Assembly (NCBI GenBank): GCA_003229995.1
Contig: QIGJ01000366.1
Coordinates: 1 to 5,697, forward strand
DNA: 5,697 nucleotides
Direction of reading: 5' to 3'
From: Gammaproteobacteria bacterium
GTDB taxonomy: Bacteria; Pseudomonadota; Gammaproteobacteria; SZUA-152
Of the stretch, positions 1-5,697 are shown one piece after another; within the stretch, counting starts at the first letter, position 1, and every line of letters begins with the position of its first letter. The notes beneath the pieces are model-generated. The model did no database searches. It was not told the origin of the DNA and saw nothing but the letters and a program-made list of their open reading frames with translations. The position numbers were made by a program, and so were the translations under genes.

Positions 1-111
1 CAGTTCGCGGTTCAGTGTATTGACACTGGCATTCGCTTTGTCGATACTCAACCAAGCGATATTGTCAGCATCGGTTTCTAACTGGAAATGTTGATATTTT
101 TTGTGTGTCAT
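1..111 (-). CDS. fadJ: Fatty oxidation complex alpha subunit (enoyl-CoA hydratase / 3-hydroxyacyl-CoA dehydrogenase), N-terminal fragment
   Basis: Only the first 37 codons are present; the gene runs off the left edge. The fragment contains IAWLSIDKANASVNTLNREL (residues 18-37), which matches the opening strand of the crotonase fold in fused FadB/FadJ-type alpha subunits. In that family the N-terminal half hydrates trans-2-enoyl-CoA and the C-terminal half is the NAD-dependent 3-hydroxyacyl-CoA dehydrogenase. The ATG lies 2 bases after the thiolase stop (TAACCATG), and a GGAGAGGG Shine-Dalgarno at 126-119 inside the thiolase end sits 7 bases before it. This start is therefore well supported and translation is probably coupled. 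The neighbouring thiolase is of the FadI type, which favours fadJ over fadB, but the symbol is inferred from context. The dehydrogenase half is not visible, so a stand-alone enoyl-CoA hydratase cannot be excluded from this fragment. Confidence 0.8.
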   Translation of the reverse strand, partial: MTHKKYQHFQLETDADNIAWLSIDKANASVNTLNREL

Positions 112-113
112 GG

Positions 114-1430
114 TTAAACCCTCTCCACCAGCATAGCGCCGCCCTGTCCACCGCCGATACACAAGCTGGCCATGCCGCGCTGTGCTTTATTGCGTTCCAG
201 TACCTGTAACAAATGCAGTACGATACGCGCACCACTGGCACCCACCGGGTGACCAAGGCTGACGCCGCCACCGTCTACATTGAGTGTTGATTCGTCCAGT
301 TCACCCATCACTCCCCGCATGTGCAATGTTTCCCGGCAGTATTTTGGTTCATTCCAGGCGGCGAGACAGGCCTGTACCTGCGTGGCAAAGGCTTCGTTGA
401 TTTCCCAGTAATCGATATCGTCTAACGTGAATTTGTGACGTTTCATAATGGGGGTCATGGCATGCACCGGACCCAGCCCCATTTGTGCTGGGTCTAGCCC
501 CGCCCATTCACTGTCTACAATGCGTCCCAGCACAGGCAGGTTCCATTTATTCACCGCATTTTCGGAAGCCAGTAATAACAGTGCTGCACCATCGGTCACC
601 TGCGCACTGTTACCTGCCGTTACTTTACCAAAGGGGCGGTCGAACACCGGTTTCAGGGTTCCCAGTTTTTCCACCGAGGAATCTGCCCGTACGCCATCAT
701 CGGCATCATAAAAATGGCCATGGGTATCGTACAGTGTTTCGATTTCGCCCATATGACCCGCCTCCTGTGCTGCGGTCAGACGCTGGTGAGAACGTACCGC
801 GTAAGTATCCATTTTTTCCCGTGAAATACCGAAGCGGTGAGCGAGGATTTCTGCGGTCTGCCCCATGGAAAGACCGACCAGCGGATCACTGAGACCACGC
901 AACAAGGCGATGATGGGTTTGAAATACGCGGGGCGTAATTGGCGCAATGCTTGTAGTTTGGCACCTGTTGTGCGCGCACGCGCCCAGCCGCCCAGCCATG
1001 CCACCATTTTTTCTGCCAGTAACACGGGAGCATGGCTCATGGATTCCACGCCGCCCGCCAGTATCAGGTTGGCATGGCCGTAAGCAATGTTTTGTGTTGC
1101 ACAGTCCAGTGCTTGCATGCCGGAGGCGCAGTTGCGTTGTACGGTCCACGCTGGGGTGTGCTGGTCGCACCCCAGGCGCAGTGCCAGCAGGCGGGCGATA
1201 TTTGCTTCGTCCGGTCCCGGCATCACACAGCCCATAATCACTTCATCGATATCACCCGGTTCAAAGGCTTGCCGCGCCATTAACGGGCGACCCGCACCCA
1301 TGGCCAGATTAATGGCATTGAACATTCCTGGTTTGCCCCGGGCTTTTAAAAAAGGGGTACGCGCGCCATCCACCACATAAACGGGGCGTATCATTTTTTT
1401 CACTGGACCGGGGCGTTTTTTCTCACTCAT
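114..1430 (-). CDS. fadI: Acetyl-CoA C-acyltransferase (3-ketoacyl-CoA thiolase), FadI-type beta subunit
   Basis: This 438-residue thiolase catalyses the last step of beta-oxidation, cleaving 3-ketoacyl-CoA with CoA to acetyl-CoA and a shortened acyl-CoA. The catalytic set is complete: nucleophile Cys101 in QRNCASGMQA, NEAFA at 345-349, His394 in SLGHPVGASGAR and Cys424 in LCIGGGQGG. The length is close to E. coli FadI (436) and longer than ordinary ~390-residue thiolases. The extra length is mainly a basic, hydrophobic segment at about 140-185 before GLSMGQTAE; in FadI and mitochondrial trifunctional beta subunits such an insertion is linked to complex or membrane contact. I chose the ATG at 1430 because GGAG at 1440-1437 lies 6 bases before it. 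An in-frame ATG at 1442, four codons upstream, lacks a convincing ribosome site. The gene lies between fadE and the alpha-subunit gene, so it probably works as the beta subunit of a multienzyme complex. Family assignment is strong; the fadI symbol is likely but not proven. Confidence 0.93.
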   Translation of the reverse strand: MSEKKRPGPVKKMIRPVYVVDGARTPFLKARGKPGMFNAINLAMGAGRPLMARQAFEPGDIDEVIMGCVMPGPDEANIARLLALRLGCDQHTPAWTVQRNCASGMQALDCATQNIAYGHANLILAGGVESMSHAPVLLAEKMVAWLGGWARARTTGAKLQALRQLRPAYFKPIIALLRGLSDPLVGLSMGQTAEILAHRFGISREKMDTYAVRSHQRLTAAQEAGHMGEIETLYDTHGHFYDADDGVRADSSVEKLGTLKPVFDRPFGKVTAGNSAQVTDGAALLLLASENAVNKWNLPVLGRIVDSEWAGLDPAQMGLGPVHAMTPIMKRHKFTLDDIDYWEINEAFATQVQACLAAWNEPKYCRETLHMRGVMGELDESTLNVDGGGVSLGHPVGASGARIVLHLLQVLERNKAQRGMASLCIGGGQGGAMLVERV

Positions 1431-1506
1431 GTATGGCTCCATTTTTTACGGCCCCGCCTTCCCGCCAGGGGAGGAGGGAGGGGTGGGTATTATGTTGTGT
1501 GGTCAT
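1423..1506 (-). CDS. Possible 27-codon bridging (coupling) ORF between fadE and fadI
   Basis: An ATG at 1506-1504 overlaps the fadE stop as TGATG. It opens a frame of 27 codons whose TGA at 1425-1423 lies just inside the start of fadI (ATGAGTGA). The peptide begins MTTQHNTHPSLLPWREGG and resembles no family I know; its middle is simply the translation of the G/C-rich palindrome. A short AGG lies 4 bases before the ATG, so initiation would most likely be by re-initiating ribosomes. If it is translated, ribosomes would be carried across the structured spacer onto the fadI ribosome site, making this a coupling device rather than a functional protein. The geometry is seen directly; translation is inference, and chance is quite possible because the frame is short. 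Confidence 0.22.
   Translation of the reverse strand: MTTQHNTHPSLLPWREGGAVKNGAIHE
1437..1440 (-). promoter_or_regulatory. Shine-Dalgarno site deciding the fadI start
   Basis: GGAG lies 6 bases before the ATG at 1430 and overlaps the alternative ATG at 1442-1440. A ribosome bound here would use the 1430 start, giving a 438- rather than a 442-residue thiolase. Confidence 0.6.
1452..1483. repeat. G/C-rich imperfect palindrome in the fadE-fadI spacer
   Basis: On the coding strand a C-rich left arm (1483-1468) is followed by a G-rich right arm (1466-1452) with one base between them. The outer four bases pair perfectly (CCCC with GGGG), and several inner CC/GG and T/A pairs follow, broken by mismatches. 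The sequence resembles the short C-rich/G-rich dispersed palindromes common in proteobacterial intergenic regions, but only one copy is in view. There is no T-run after it in the direction of transcription, so it is not a normal terminator. In the mRNA it could form a stem that protects or partially blocks the fadE-fadI junction. Confidence 0.45.
1468..1487 (+). other. Putative G-quadruplex motif (template strand of the operon)
   Basis: Four runs of three or more G (1468-1471, 1476-1478, 1480-1483, 1485-1487) are separated by loops of 4, 1 and 1 bases. This satisfies the standard four-run quadruplex pattern. The G-rich strand is the plus strand, which is the transcription template for the fad genes, so any quadruplex would form in DNA and not in the mRNA. 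The motif is directly visible; folding is a prediction. Confidence 0.5.
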
Positions 1507-3938
1507 CAGGCCTGTTTGCCGTGACAGGTCAGTGCTGTTTTATCAAATTCATCCACGGAAATAGCCTCTAACCGGGCTGCATCGGCGGCTTGCCACTGTG
1601 CAAATTCTTCGTCATTGATGACTTTTTTATTGGTTGCCTGTTGCCACAGTTCGGCTTCCGGTGCAGGCAGTAATTCTCCGTTTTTCACGGCAACACGCAC
1701 TTTCTTTTCCAATGGCACCAACGCGATTTGCAACTCAAGAGCATGTTCGAGATTCGCCAGTGCCTGTCCCGGCTCCGTGGGGACATACAGTCCTCGGGTG
1801 AGCCGGTCGCGTGCGTCTGAGGGTGACAATAACAAATCCGCACATTGATGGCCGAGCTGATCTGTGGGCCCGGAAAACGGTTTGCCCAAGGGTAATACCA
1901 GAGCACGCAGTAGCCATGCTACCGGGCGATTGGGGAAATTTTTCAGCAGGCCATCAAGGCTGTGTTGCATTTCATAAAGTGCGTGTTCGCACACCCAATA
2001 TAACAGTGGCAAATCTTCGGTGGGGCGATTCTGGTCTTCAAAACGTTTCAGTGCCGCAGAGGCCAAGTACAGGTAACTTAGCATGTCTGCGAGTCGGCCC
2101 GATAATTTTTCCCGGCGTTTGAGGCTGCCGCCCAGCACCAGCAGGGAGATATCTGAGACCAGTGCAAATACTGCGCTCATGCGTGTCAGTTGTTGATAAC
2201 AGCGCCGTGACGGGCCGCGTACCGGTGAAGGGGCCAGTCGTGCGCCACTCAAACCTAACCACAAGCTGCGGGCTGCGTTGCTGATTGCGAAACCCACATG
2301 CCCGCTAAAGGCGCGATCAAACTCAGCGGCGTCATTTTCTGTCACTGCCTGCATTTCACGAAACACATACGGATGACAACGAATCGCGCCCTGGCCAAAA
2401 ATAATCAGGCTGCGGGTCAGAATATTTGCGCCTTCCACGGTAATGCCAATGGGGATGGACTGGTACACCCGGCCCATCAGGTTTTTTGGCCCCATGCAGA
2501 TGCCATTGCCGCCGTGAATGTCCATGGCATCATTCACCACAGTGCGCATATTTTCCGTTAGATGATATTTGACCACAGCGGAAATCACCGAGGGACTTTC
2601 GCCCAGGTCCACGGCCGCAGCCGTTAATGTACGTGCTGCGTCCATCATGTAGGTTAACCCTGCCACCCGTGCCAGCACTTCTTCCACGCCTTCAAAGCGA
2701 CCGATGGGTGTTTTGAATTGTTTGCGTACCCGTGCATAGGCACCTGTGGCACGCGATACCAGCTTGCCAGCACCGGTAGACAATGCGGGTAGCGAGATGG
2801 AGCGACCGGCGGCAAGGCATTCCATCAGCATGCGCCAACCTTGTCCGGCGCATTTTTCGCCACCGATAATCCAGTCCAGTGGAATAAACACATCTTTGCC
2901 ACGATTCGGACCGTTCATAAAGGCCTGATTCAGTGGGAAATGACGGCTGCCGATTTCCACCCCCGGCATGTTAGTGGGAATCAGTGCGCAGGTGATGCCC
3001 AGTTCTTCCTTGTCGCCCAGTAAATGTGCGGGGTCATACAGTTTGAAGGCCAGCCCCAGCACGGTGGCCACCGGGCCTAATGTGATATAACGTTTTTCCC
3101 AGTTCAGGCGGATGCCTAGAACGTCTTTTTCACCGTTAAAATCACCTTTGCAAATGACGCCACTGTCGGTCATCGCGGCGGCATCAGATCCGGCTTCGGG
3201 TGAAGTTAATGCAAAGCAGGGCACTTCTTCGCCTGTGGCCAGCCGTGGCAGGTAGTGGTCTTTTTGCTCGTCAGTGCCGTAGCGCAGCAGCAGTTCCGCT
3301 GGGCCCAAAGAATTGGGCACCATGATGGTTACTGCGGCAGTAATGGAACGGCTGGAAATCTTCATCACCACCGAGGAATGCGCCAGCGCGGAAAATTCCA
3401 GGCCGCCGTATTGTTTGGGGATGATCATGCTGAAAAAACCGTTGTCCTTGATGTAGGTCCAGACTTCGGGTGGCAGGTCACGGTCTTCCTGGGTGATCTG
3501 CCAGTCATCGATCATCTGGCACAGGGTGTTGGTGGGACCATCGAGAAAGGCACGTTCTTCCGGGCTGAGTCTGGGTGCGGGTGTTTCCAGTAATTTTGAC
3601 CAGTCTGGTTTGCCGGAAAACAGCTCACCATCCCACCACACGCTGCCTGCTTCCAGTGCCTCGCGTTCGGTGTCCGACATAGAGGGCATGACTTTGCGGA
3701 ACATGATCAATACGCGATCACTTATCAGGGTGCGGCGCAGCATGGGCAGATTCAACGGTACGGCAATCAGCAGAAATACTGCCCAGTACAGGGTTTGTAC
3801 CAGAGCACTGGCCTCACTCCAGGTGCTTGTTGCCAGCAATACTGCGGCGACCACGACAGTACCGGCAATCAATGGCAGGCGCAGATAAAACACTGCCCAT
3901 AACACGGCAATAAACAGACTACTCCAGACAATGCACAT
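1506..3938 (-). CDS. fadE: Acyl-CoA dehydrogenase FadE
   Basis: FadE is an FAD enzyme that oxidises acyl-CoA to trans-2-enoyl-CoA, the first step of beta-oxidation. The product is 810 residues long, against 814 for E. coli FadE. Two to three hydrophobic segments (about 2-19, 22-39, 48-65) suggest attachment to the inner membrane. The dehydrogenase core follows: the FAD/substrate motif FALTSPEAGSDAAA at 242-255, RKQFKTPIGRFEGV at 405-418, MDIHGGNGICMGPKN at 472-486, and VEGANILTRS with Glu502 as the probable catalytic base, at the place of the Glu of medium-chain enzymes. Beyond about 515 lies the C-terminal extension typical of FadE (DUF1974). I preferred the ATG at 3938: GGGAGG at 3950-3945 is 6 bases away, while the adjacent in-frame GTG at 3941 would leave only 3. 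The start overlaps the upstream stop as TGATG, so translation is probably coupled to the cysteine hydrolase gene. No frameshift or missing motif is apparent. Confidence 0.96.
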   Translation of the reverse strand: MCIVWSSLFIAVLWAVFYLRLPLIAGTVVVAAVLLATSTWSEASALVQTLYWAVFLLIAVPLNLPMLRRTLISDRVLIMFRKVMPSMSDTEREALEAGSVWWDGELFSGKPDWSKLLETPAPRLSPEERAFLDGPTNTLCQMIDDWQITQEDRDLPPEVWTYIKDNGFFSMIIPKQYGGLEFSALAHSSVVMKISSRSITAAVTIMVPNSLGPAELLLRYGTDEQKDHYLPRLATGEEVPCFALTSPEAGSDAAAMTDSGVICKGDFNGEKDVLGIRLNWEKRYITLGPVATVLGLAFKLYDPAHLLGDKEELGITCALIPTNMPGVEIGSRHFPLNQAFMNGPNRGKDVFIPLDWIIGGEKCAGQGWRMLMECLAAGRSISLPALSTGAGKLVSRATGAYARVRKQFKTPIGRFEGVEEVLARVAGLTYMMDAARTLTAAAVDLGESPSVISAVVKYHLTENMRTVVNDAMDIHGGNGICMGPKNLMGRVYQSIPIGITVEGANILTRSLIIFGQGAIRCHPYVFREMQAVTENDAAEFDRAFSGHVGFAISNAARSLWLGLSGARLAPSPVRGPSRRCYQQLTRMSAVFALVSDISLLVLGGSLKRREKLSGRLADMLSYLYLASAALKRFEDQNRPTEDLPLLYWVCEHALYEMQHSLDGLLKNFPNRPVAWLLRALVLPLGKPFSGPTDQLGHQCADLLLSPSDARDRLTRGLYVPTEPGQALANLEHALELQIALVPLEKKVRVAVKNGELLPAPEAELWQQATNKKVINDEEFAQWQAADAARLEAISVDEFDKTALTCHGKQA

Positions 3939-3950
3939 CACAGTCCTCCC
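3936..3950 (-). promoter_or_regulatory. Shine-Dalgarno and TGATG coupling junction for fadE
   Basis: On the coding strand GGGAGG, then ACTGTG, then ATG. The TGA of the upstream gene (3940-3938) shares its A with the fadE ATG. The site lies entirely within the last codons of the cysteine hydrolase gene, which is the usual layout for coupled translation. Confidence 0.75.
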
Positions 3951-4870
3951 GGCGTTGCCGGTTTGCTTTTAGGTGGGTCGGGTTCGGCAGCATCGTGCTG
4001 ATCCGTCTTGTCTGCCGGATCAGTCACCATCACTGGTGCGGCACCATTTTCCCCAGGGATAAAACATTCATTTTCATCATTGCAGATCACGCCTTCAGTG
4101 TCCCACGGCAGTTGGCGATATACCGCCAGATCATCCAGCCCCAGTATCGGGTATTTGATGATTTCAAAATAGGGGGATGTATCAAAGTCGCGGGGTACAT
4201 ATAACCGCGTGTTGCGTTTATAGAGTTTGATCTTGCCGTCTTCCGAACGATGCACCACAGGCATGATGGGAAATTGCACCGAACTGAAGGCGGTGGCGAT
4301 CATCGTCGAACATACGGTACGGGAGGATGACCCGATGTTGTGTTCAAACAGGCTGGAACGCCAGCGCCGTGGCAAAAAACTGTAAGGGAATAAAAAACGG
4401 CCAAGATCCAGGATTTGCCGTACATCATAGTCGCGCCCCAGGTGTTTGGCGGCAAAGTTCACCACCCGTCGAGCATCATTACGCGACAATCCCGTGGGTC
4501 GGCAAATACGCAGATGATCCTTCGCATAATGACTGAGCGGACTGACAATGGTACCTTCGCCTAATATGGGTTCAATAATCAACGGGTCGTTGGGATCGCC
4601 ATCGTACAGCCAACTGACGTGCTCCCGGGTGGTTTCGTCTTCGATATCGTGCAAACGACCGATGTACAGTGCTGCGTGTGTCCATTGGCTTTGAGTGATG
4701 GTTTTGATTACATCGCTGACCCGCGACTGGCCTTCTACCAGCAACACATCGCAGGGACGCATTTCGAAACTGAGGCGGTCAAAATTACACTGTGGCGCTC
4801 CCGTAAGGGGACGTTCGTCGGTTAACCAACGGACAATCCGGCCACCCATCCAGCCAAATGGATTTATCAC
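3938..4870 (-). CDS. YiiX/YebB-like permuted NlpC/P60 (papain-like) cysteine hydrolase
   Basis: This 310-residue protein belongs to the circularly permuted branch of the NlpC/P60 superfamily, related to YiiX, YebB and LRAT-like proteins. In this branch the catalytic His precedes the Cys. Visible elements in order are an amphipathic N-terminus; RPCDVLLVEGQSRVSDVIKT from 38; His65 in QWTHAALYIGR; Glu100 in LIIEPILGEG; LRICRPTGLS at 120-129; and probable nucleophile Cys187 in RTVCSTMIATAF. A conserved stretch YVPRDFDTSPYFEIIKYP (224-241) closes the domain. Residues from about 283 form a Pro/Asp/Lys-rich, probably disordered tail. No clear signal peptide is seen, so it is probably cytoplasmic or peripheral to the membrane. 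The GTG start at 4870 is supported by AGGTGG at 4883-4878, 7 bases upstream. The substrate is unknown: family members are predicted amidases, esterases or acyltransferases on peptides or lipids. The coupled fadE suggests a lipid role, which is inference. It is sometimes named lipo-like protein. Confidence 0.85.
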   Translation of the reverse strand: MINPFGWMGGRIVRWLTDERPLTGAPQCNFDRLSFEMRPCDVLLVEGQSRVSDVIKTITQSQWTHAALYIGRLHDIEDETTREHVSWLYDGDPNDPLIIEPILGEGTIVSPLSHYAKDHLRICRPTGLSRNDARRVVNFAAKHLGRDYDVRQILDLGRFLFPYSFLPRRWRSSLFEHNIGSSSRTVCSTMIATAFSSVQFPIMPVVHRSEDGKIKLYKRNTRLYVPRDFDTSPYFEIIKYPILGLDDLAVYRQLPWDTEGVICNDENECFIPGENGAAPVMVTDPADKTDQHDAAEPDPPKSKPATPGGL

Positions 4871-5044
4871 GTTGTAGCCACCTGATCATGTTGGCTTTTA
4901 TTGTTTGTCATGTCTGATAATCATAGTGCGTGGCAAGACCTTTTGCAGTGGCATTATTGCTTTGGCGATGTACTAGATTCAGGAGTATCTGCAAAGTTGC
5001 AATTATCACTGAGAATGGCGACCAAAAAGCCGTTTTCTTCAATA
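4871..5044. other. Intergenic gap (174 bases, about 41% G+C)
   Basis: The gap between the DUF1287 gene and the hydrolase-fad run is clearly A+T-richer than the genes. It holds a ribosome site for the hydrolase (AGGTGG at 4883-4878), a weak promoter candidate, two small palindromes (TGATAATCA at 4915-4923 and TGATCA at 4883-4888) and a 9-pair wobble-containing hairpin at 5011-5037. The hairpin has no T-run downstream in the direction of transcription. I see no convincing gene here. It is the natural place for a promoter of the fad operon. Confidence 0.6.
4920..4948 (-). promoter_or_regulatory. Weak sigma70-like promoter candidate for the hydrolase-fad operon
   Basis: TATGAT at 4925-4920 differs from the consensus -10 box by one base. 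It stands 17 bases after CTGCAA at 4948-4943, which matches the -35 consensus in only three of six positions. A start of transcription near 4913 would give a leader of about 43 bases. The palindrome TGATAATCA (4915-4923) overlaps the -10 box and could be an operator. The call rests on position and one good box, so it is tentative. Confidence 0.28.
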
Positions 5045-5697
5045 TCAAAACAGCCTGGACGGTATGCCAGGATTATATTTTTCAGGTACGTACTGGTAGT
5101 GCCCGGTTATTTTATAGTCAAACAGCATGTCCTCCAGCTTGGGGCCCGCACCAATGTTATGAGCGATGAGAGGGTGACCACTGCCTGATGACATTTGATC
5201 AGTCACTATGCCGATATGCGGCAGGTTACCCGGCAGCATCCAAGTGACAATATCACCCGGTTTATAATCTTGGGCATTATTGGTTGTCGGTAATTGCGTG
5301 CCGTGCCTCGTGAAAAACACTTGCAGATTCGGGACGCGCCGATGGTCGATATTACGGTCTGTGGCGTTCAATCCCCAGATGCGCGAGGAAGGATAGTCAC
5401 CGAAATGACTGGCCATGTCTTCATGGACCAAACGTTGTAAATCAGTCCCTATGGCACGATACGCACGGATGATGACATCGGTACATACGCCGATGCCAGA
5501 AGGCACATCACCATTCGGGTAGGGGATGGAAAAATAAGCGCCATCGTAACGCACGTCATGTTTTGTGCGTTCAATCGCGGCATTTACCAGCGCATTCTCA
5601 AAATTGCTGCTGACGGAGCTTTGAGAAAAAACCACAAGAATGACGAAAATACATTTTTTGATCAGCTTGTTAGGAATGGGCAGGTAATAATTTCCCG
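5045..5697 (-). CDS. Exported DUF1287 (YijF-like) NlpC/P60-superfamily protein, 5' end outside window
   Basis: This matches the DUF1287 family, whose E. coli member is YijF. Counted from the GTG at 5635, the core shows FSIPYPNGDVPSGIGVCTDV (residues 35-54) with probable nucleophile Cys51. It continues with DLQRLVHEDM, the family hallmark NIDHRRVPNLQVFF (95-108), PGDIVTW (126-132), His140 in LPHIGIV and His159 in IAHNIGAGP, then EDMLFDYKITGHYQY near the end. The order Cys-His-His is that of ordinary NlpC/P60 amidases. The GTG at 5635 is unlikely to be the start. The frame stays open to the window edge, and the upstream codons read NKLIKKCIFVIL running into VVFSQSSVS, a Lys-rich then hydrophobic segment typical of a signal peptide. 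No in-frame ATG, GTG or TTG lies between 5636 and 5697, so the start is beyond the edge, unless a rare CTG at 5665 is used. The protein probably acts in the periplasm, perhaps on peptidoglycan; the substrate is unknown. The 174-base gap suggests a separate unit from the fad genes. Confidence 0.85.
   Translation of the reverse strand, partial: GNYYLPIPNKLIKKCIFVILVVFSQSSVSSNFENALVNAAIERTKHDVRYDGAYFSIPYPNGDVPSGIGVCTDVIIRAYRAIGTDLQRLVHEDMASHFGDYPSSRIWGLNATDRNIDHRRVPNLQVFFTRHGTQLPTTNNAQDYKPGDIVTWMLPGNLPHIGIVTDQMSSGSGHPLIAHNIGAGPKLEDMLFDYKITGHYQYVPEKYNPGIPSRLF

Noticed and set aside
485..892. Plus-strand open frame of 135 codons opposite the thiolase
   Set aside because: It lies wholly antisense to a thiolase with all catalytic motifs intact, and its translation shows no recognisable domain.
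1430..1442. ATG at 1442 as the thiolase start
   Set aside because: It is in frame and possible, but has no good Shine-Dalgarno, while GGAG stands 6 bases before the ATG at 1430. The four added residues are not part of any conserved motif.
1441..1487. G/C-rich spacer palindrome as a rho-independent terminator of fadE
   Set aside because: In the direction of transcription the stem is followed by GCCGTAAAAAATGG, with no U-run; the T-rich stretch is on the wrong strand. The following genes belong to the same pathway, so readthrough is expected.
3493..3888. Plus-strand open frame of 131 codons opposite the start of fadE
   Set aside because: It is antisense to conserved FadE sequence with no ribosome site or family resemblance; it is a shadow of fadE codon usage.
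5011..5037. Hairpin just downstream of the DUF1287 stop, possible terminator
   Set aside because: Nine pairs form only in plus-strand RNA with two G-U wobbles. In the transcribed minus-strand RNA two pairs become A-C mismatches and no U-run follows, so it is not a convincing terminator for this gene.
4901..5188. Plus-strand open frame of 95 codons across the intergenic gap
   Set aside because: About half of it is antisense to the well-supported DUF1287 gene, its product resembles no family I know, and the composition looks non-coding. It is best explained as a shadow frame.

Overview
The window looks like part of a gammaproteobacterial chromosome. The evidence is an 810-residue FadE-type acyl-CoA dehydrogenase with the extra C-terminal domain of the enterobacterial/pseudomonad enzymes, a FadI-type thiolase, and a coding base composition of roughly half G+C. 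I cannot name the genus; a marine gammaproteobacterium is only a guess. Every gene I can support lies on the minus strand, so transcription runs from high to low coordinates. I find no tRNA, rRNA, CRISPR array, insertion sequence or phage gene.

Layout in transcription order (right to left): (1) 5697-5045, an exported DUF1287 protein of the NlpC/P60-like cysteine hydrolase superfamily, whose true start appears to lie beyond the window edge; (2) 5044-4871, a 174-base A+T-richer gap with one weak promoter candidate; (3) 4870-3938, a YiiX/YebB-like, circularly permuted NlpC/P60 cysteine hydrolase; (4) 3938-1506, fadE, whose ATG shares a base with the previous stop (TGATG); (5) a 75-base spacer holding a very G/C-rich imperfect palindrome, a four-run G motif and a 27-codon mini-ORF that bridges the two flanking genes; (6) 1430-114, a fadI-type thiolase; (7) 111-1, the first 37 codons of the partner alpha subunit (enoyl-CoA hydratase / 3-hydroxyacyl-CoA dehydrogenase, fadJ-like), 2 bases after the thiolase stop.

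Genes 4 to 7 encode a complete fatty acid beta-oxidation spiral: FadE makes the enoyl-CoA, the alpha subunit hydrates and oxidises it, and the thiolase releases acetyl-CoA. The unexpected member is gene 3, a predicted cysteine hydrolase/acyltransferase of a fold that in other lineages acts on lipids or amides. It is translationally coupled to fadE at the head of the apparent operon. The most interesting hypothesis is that it releases or transfers acyl chains that feed beta-oxidation; this is inference. Most of the window is otherwise ordinary, well-conserved metabolism.
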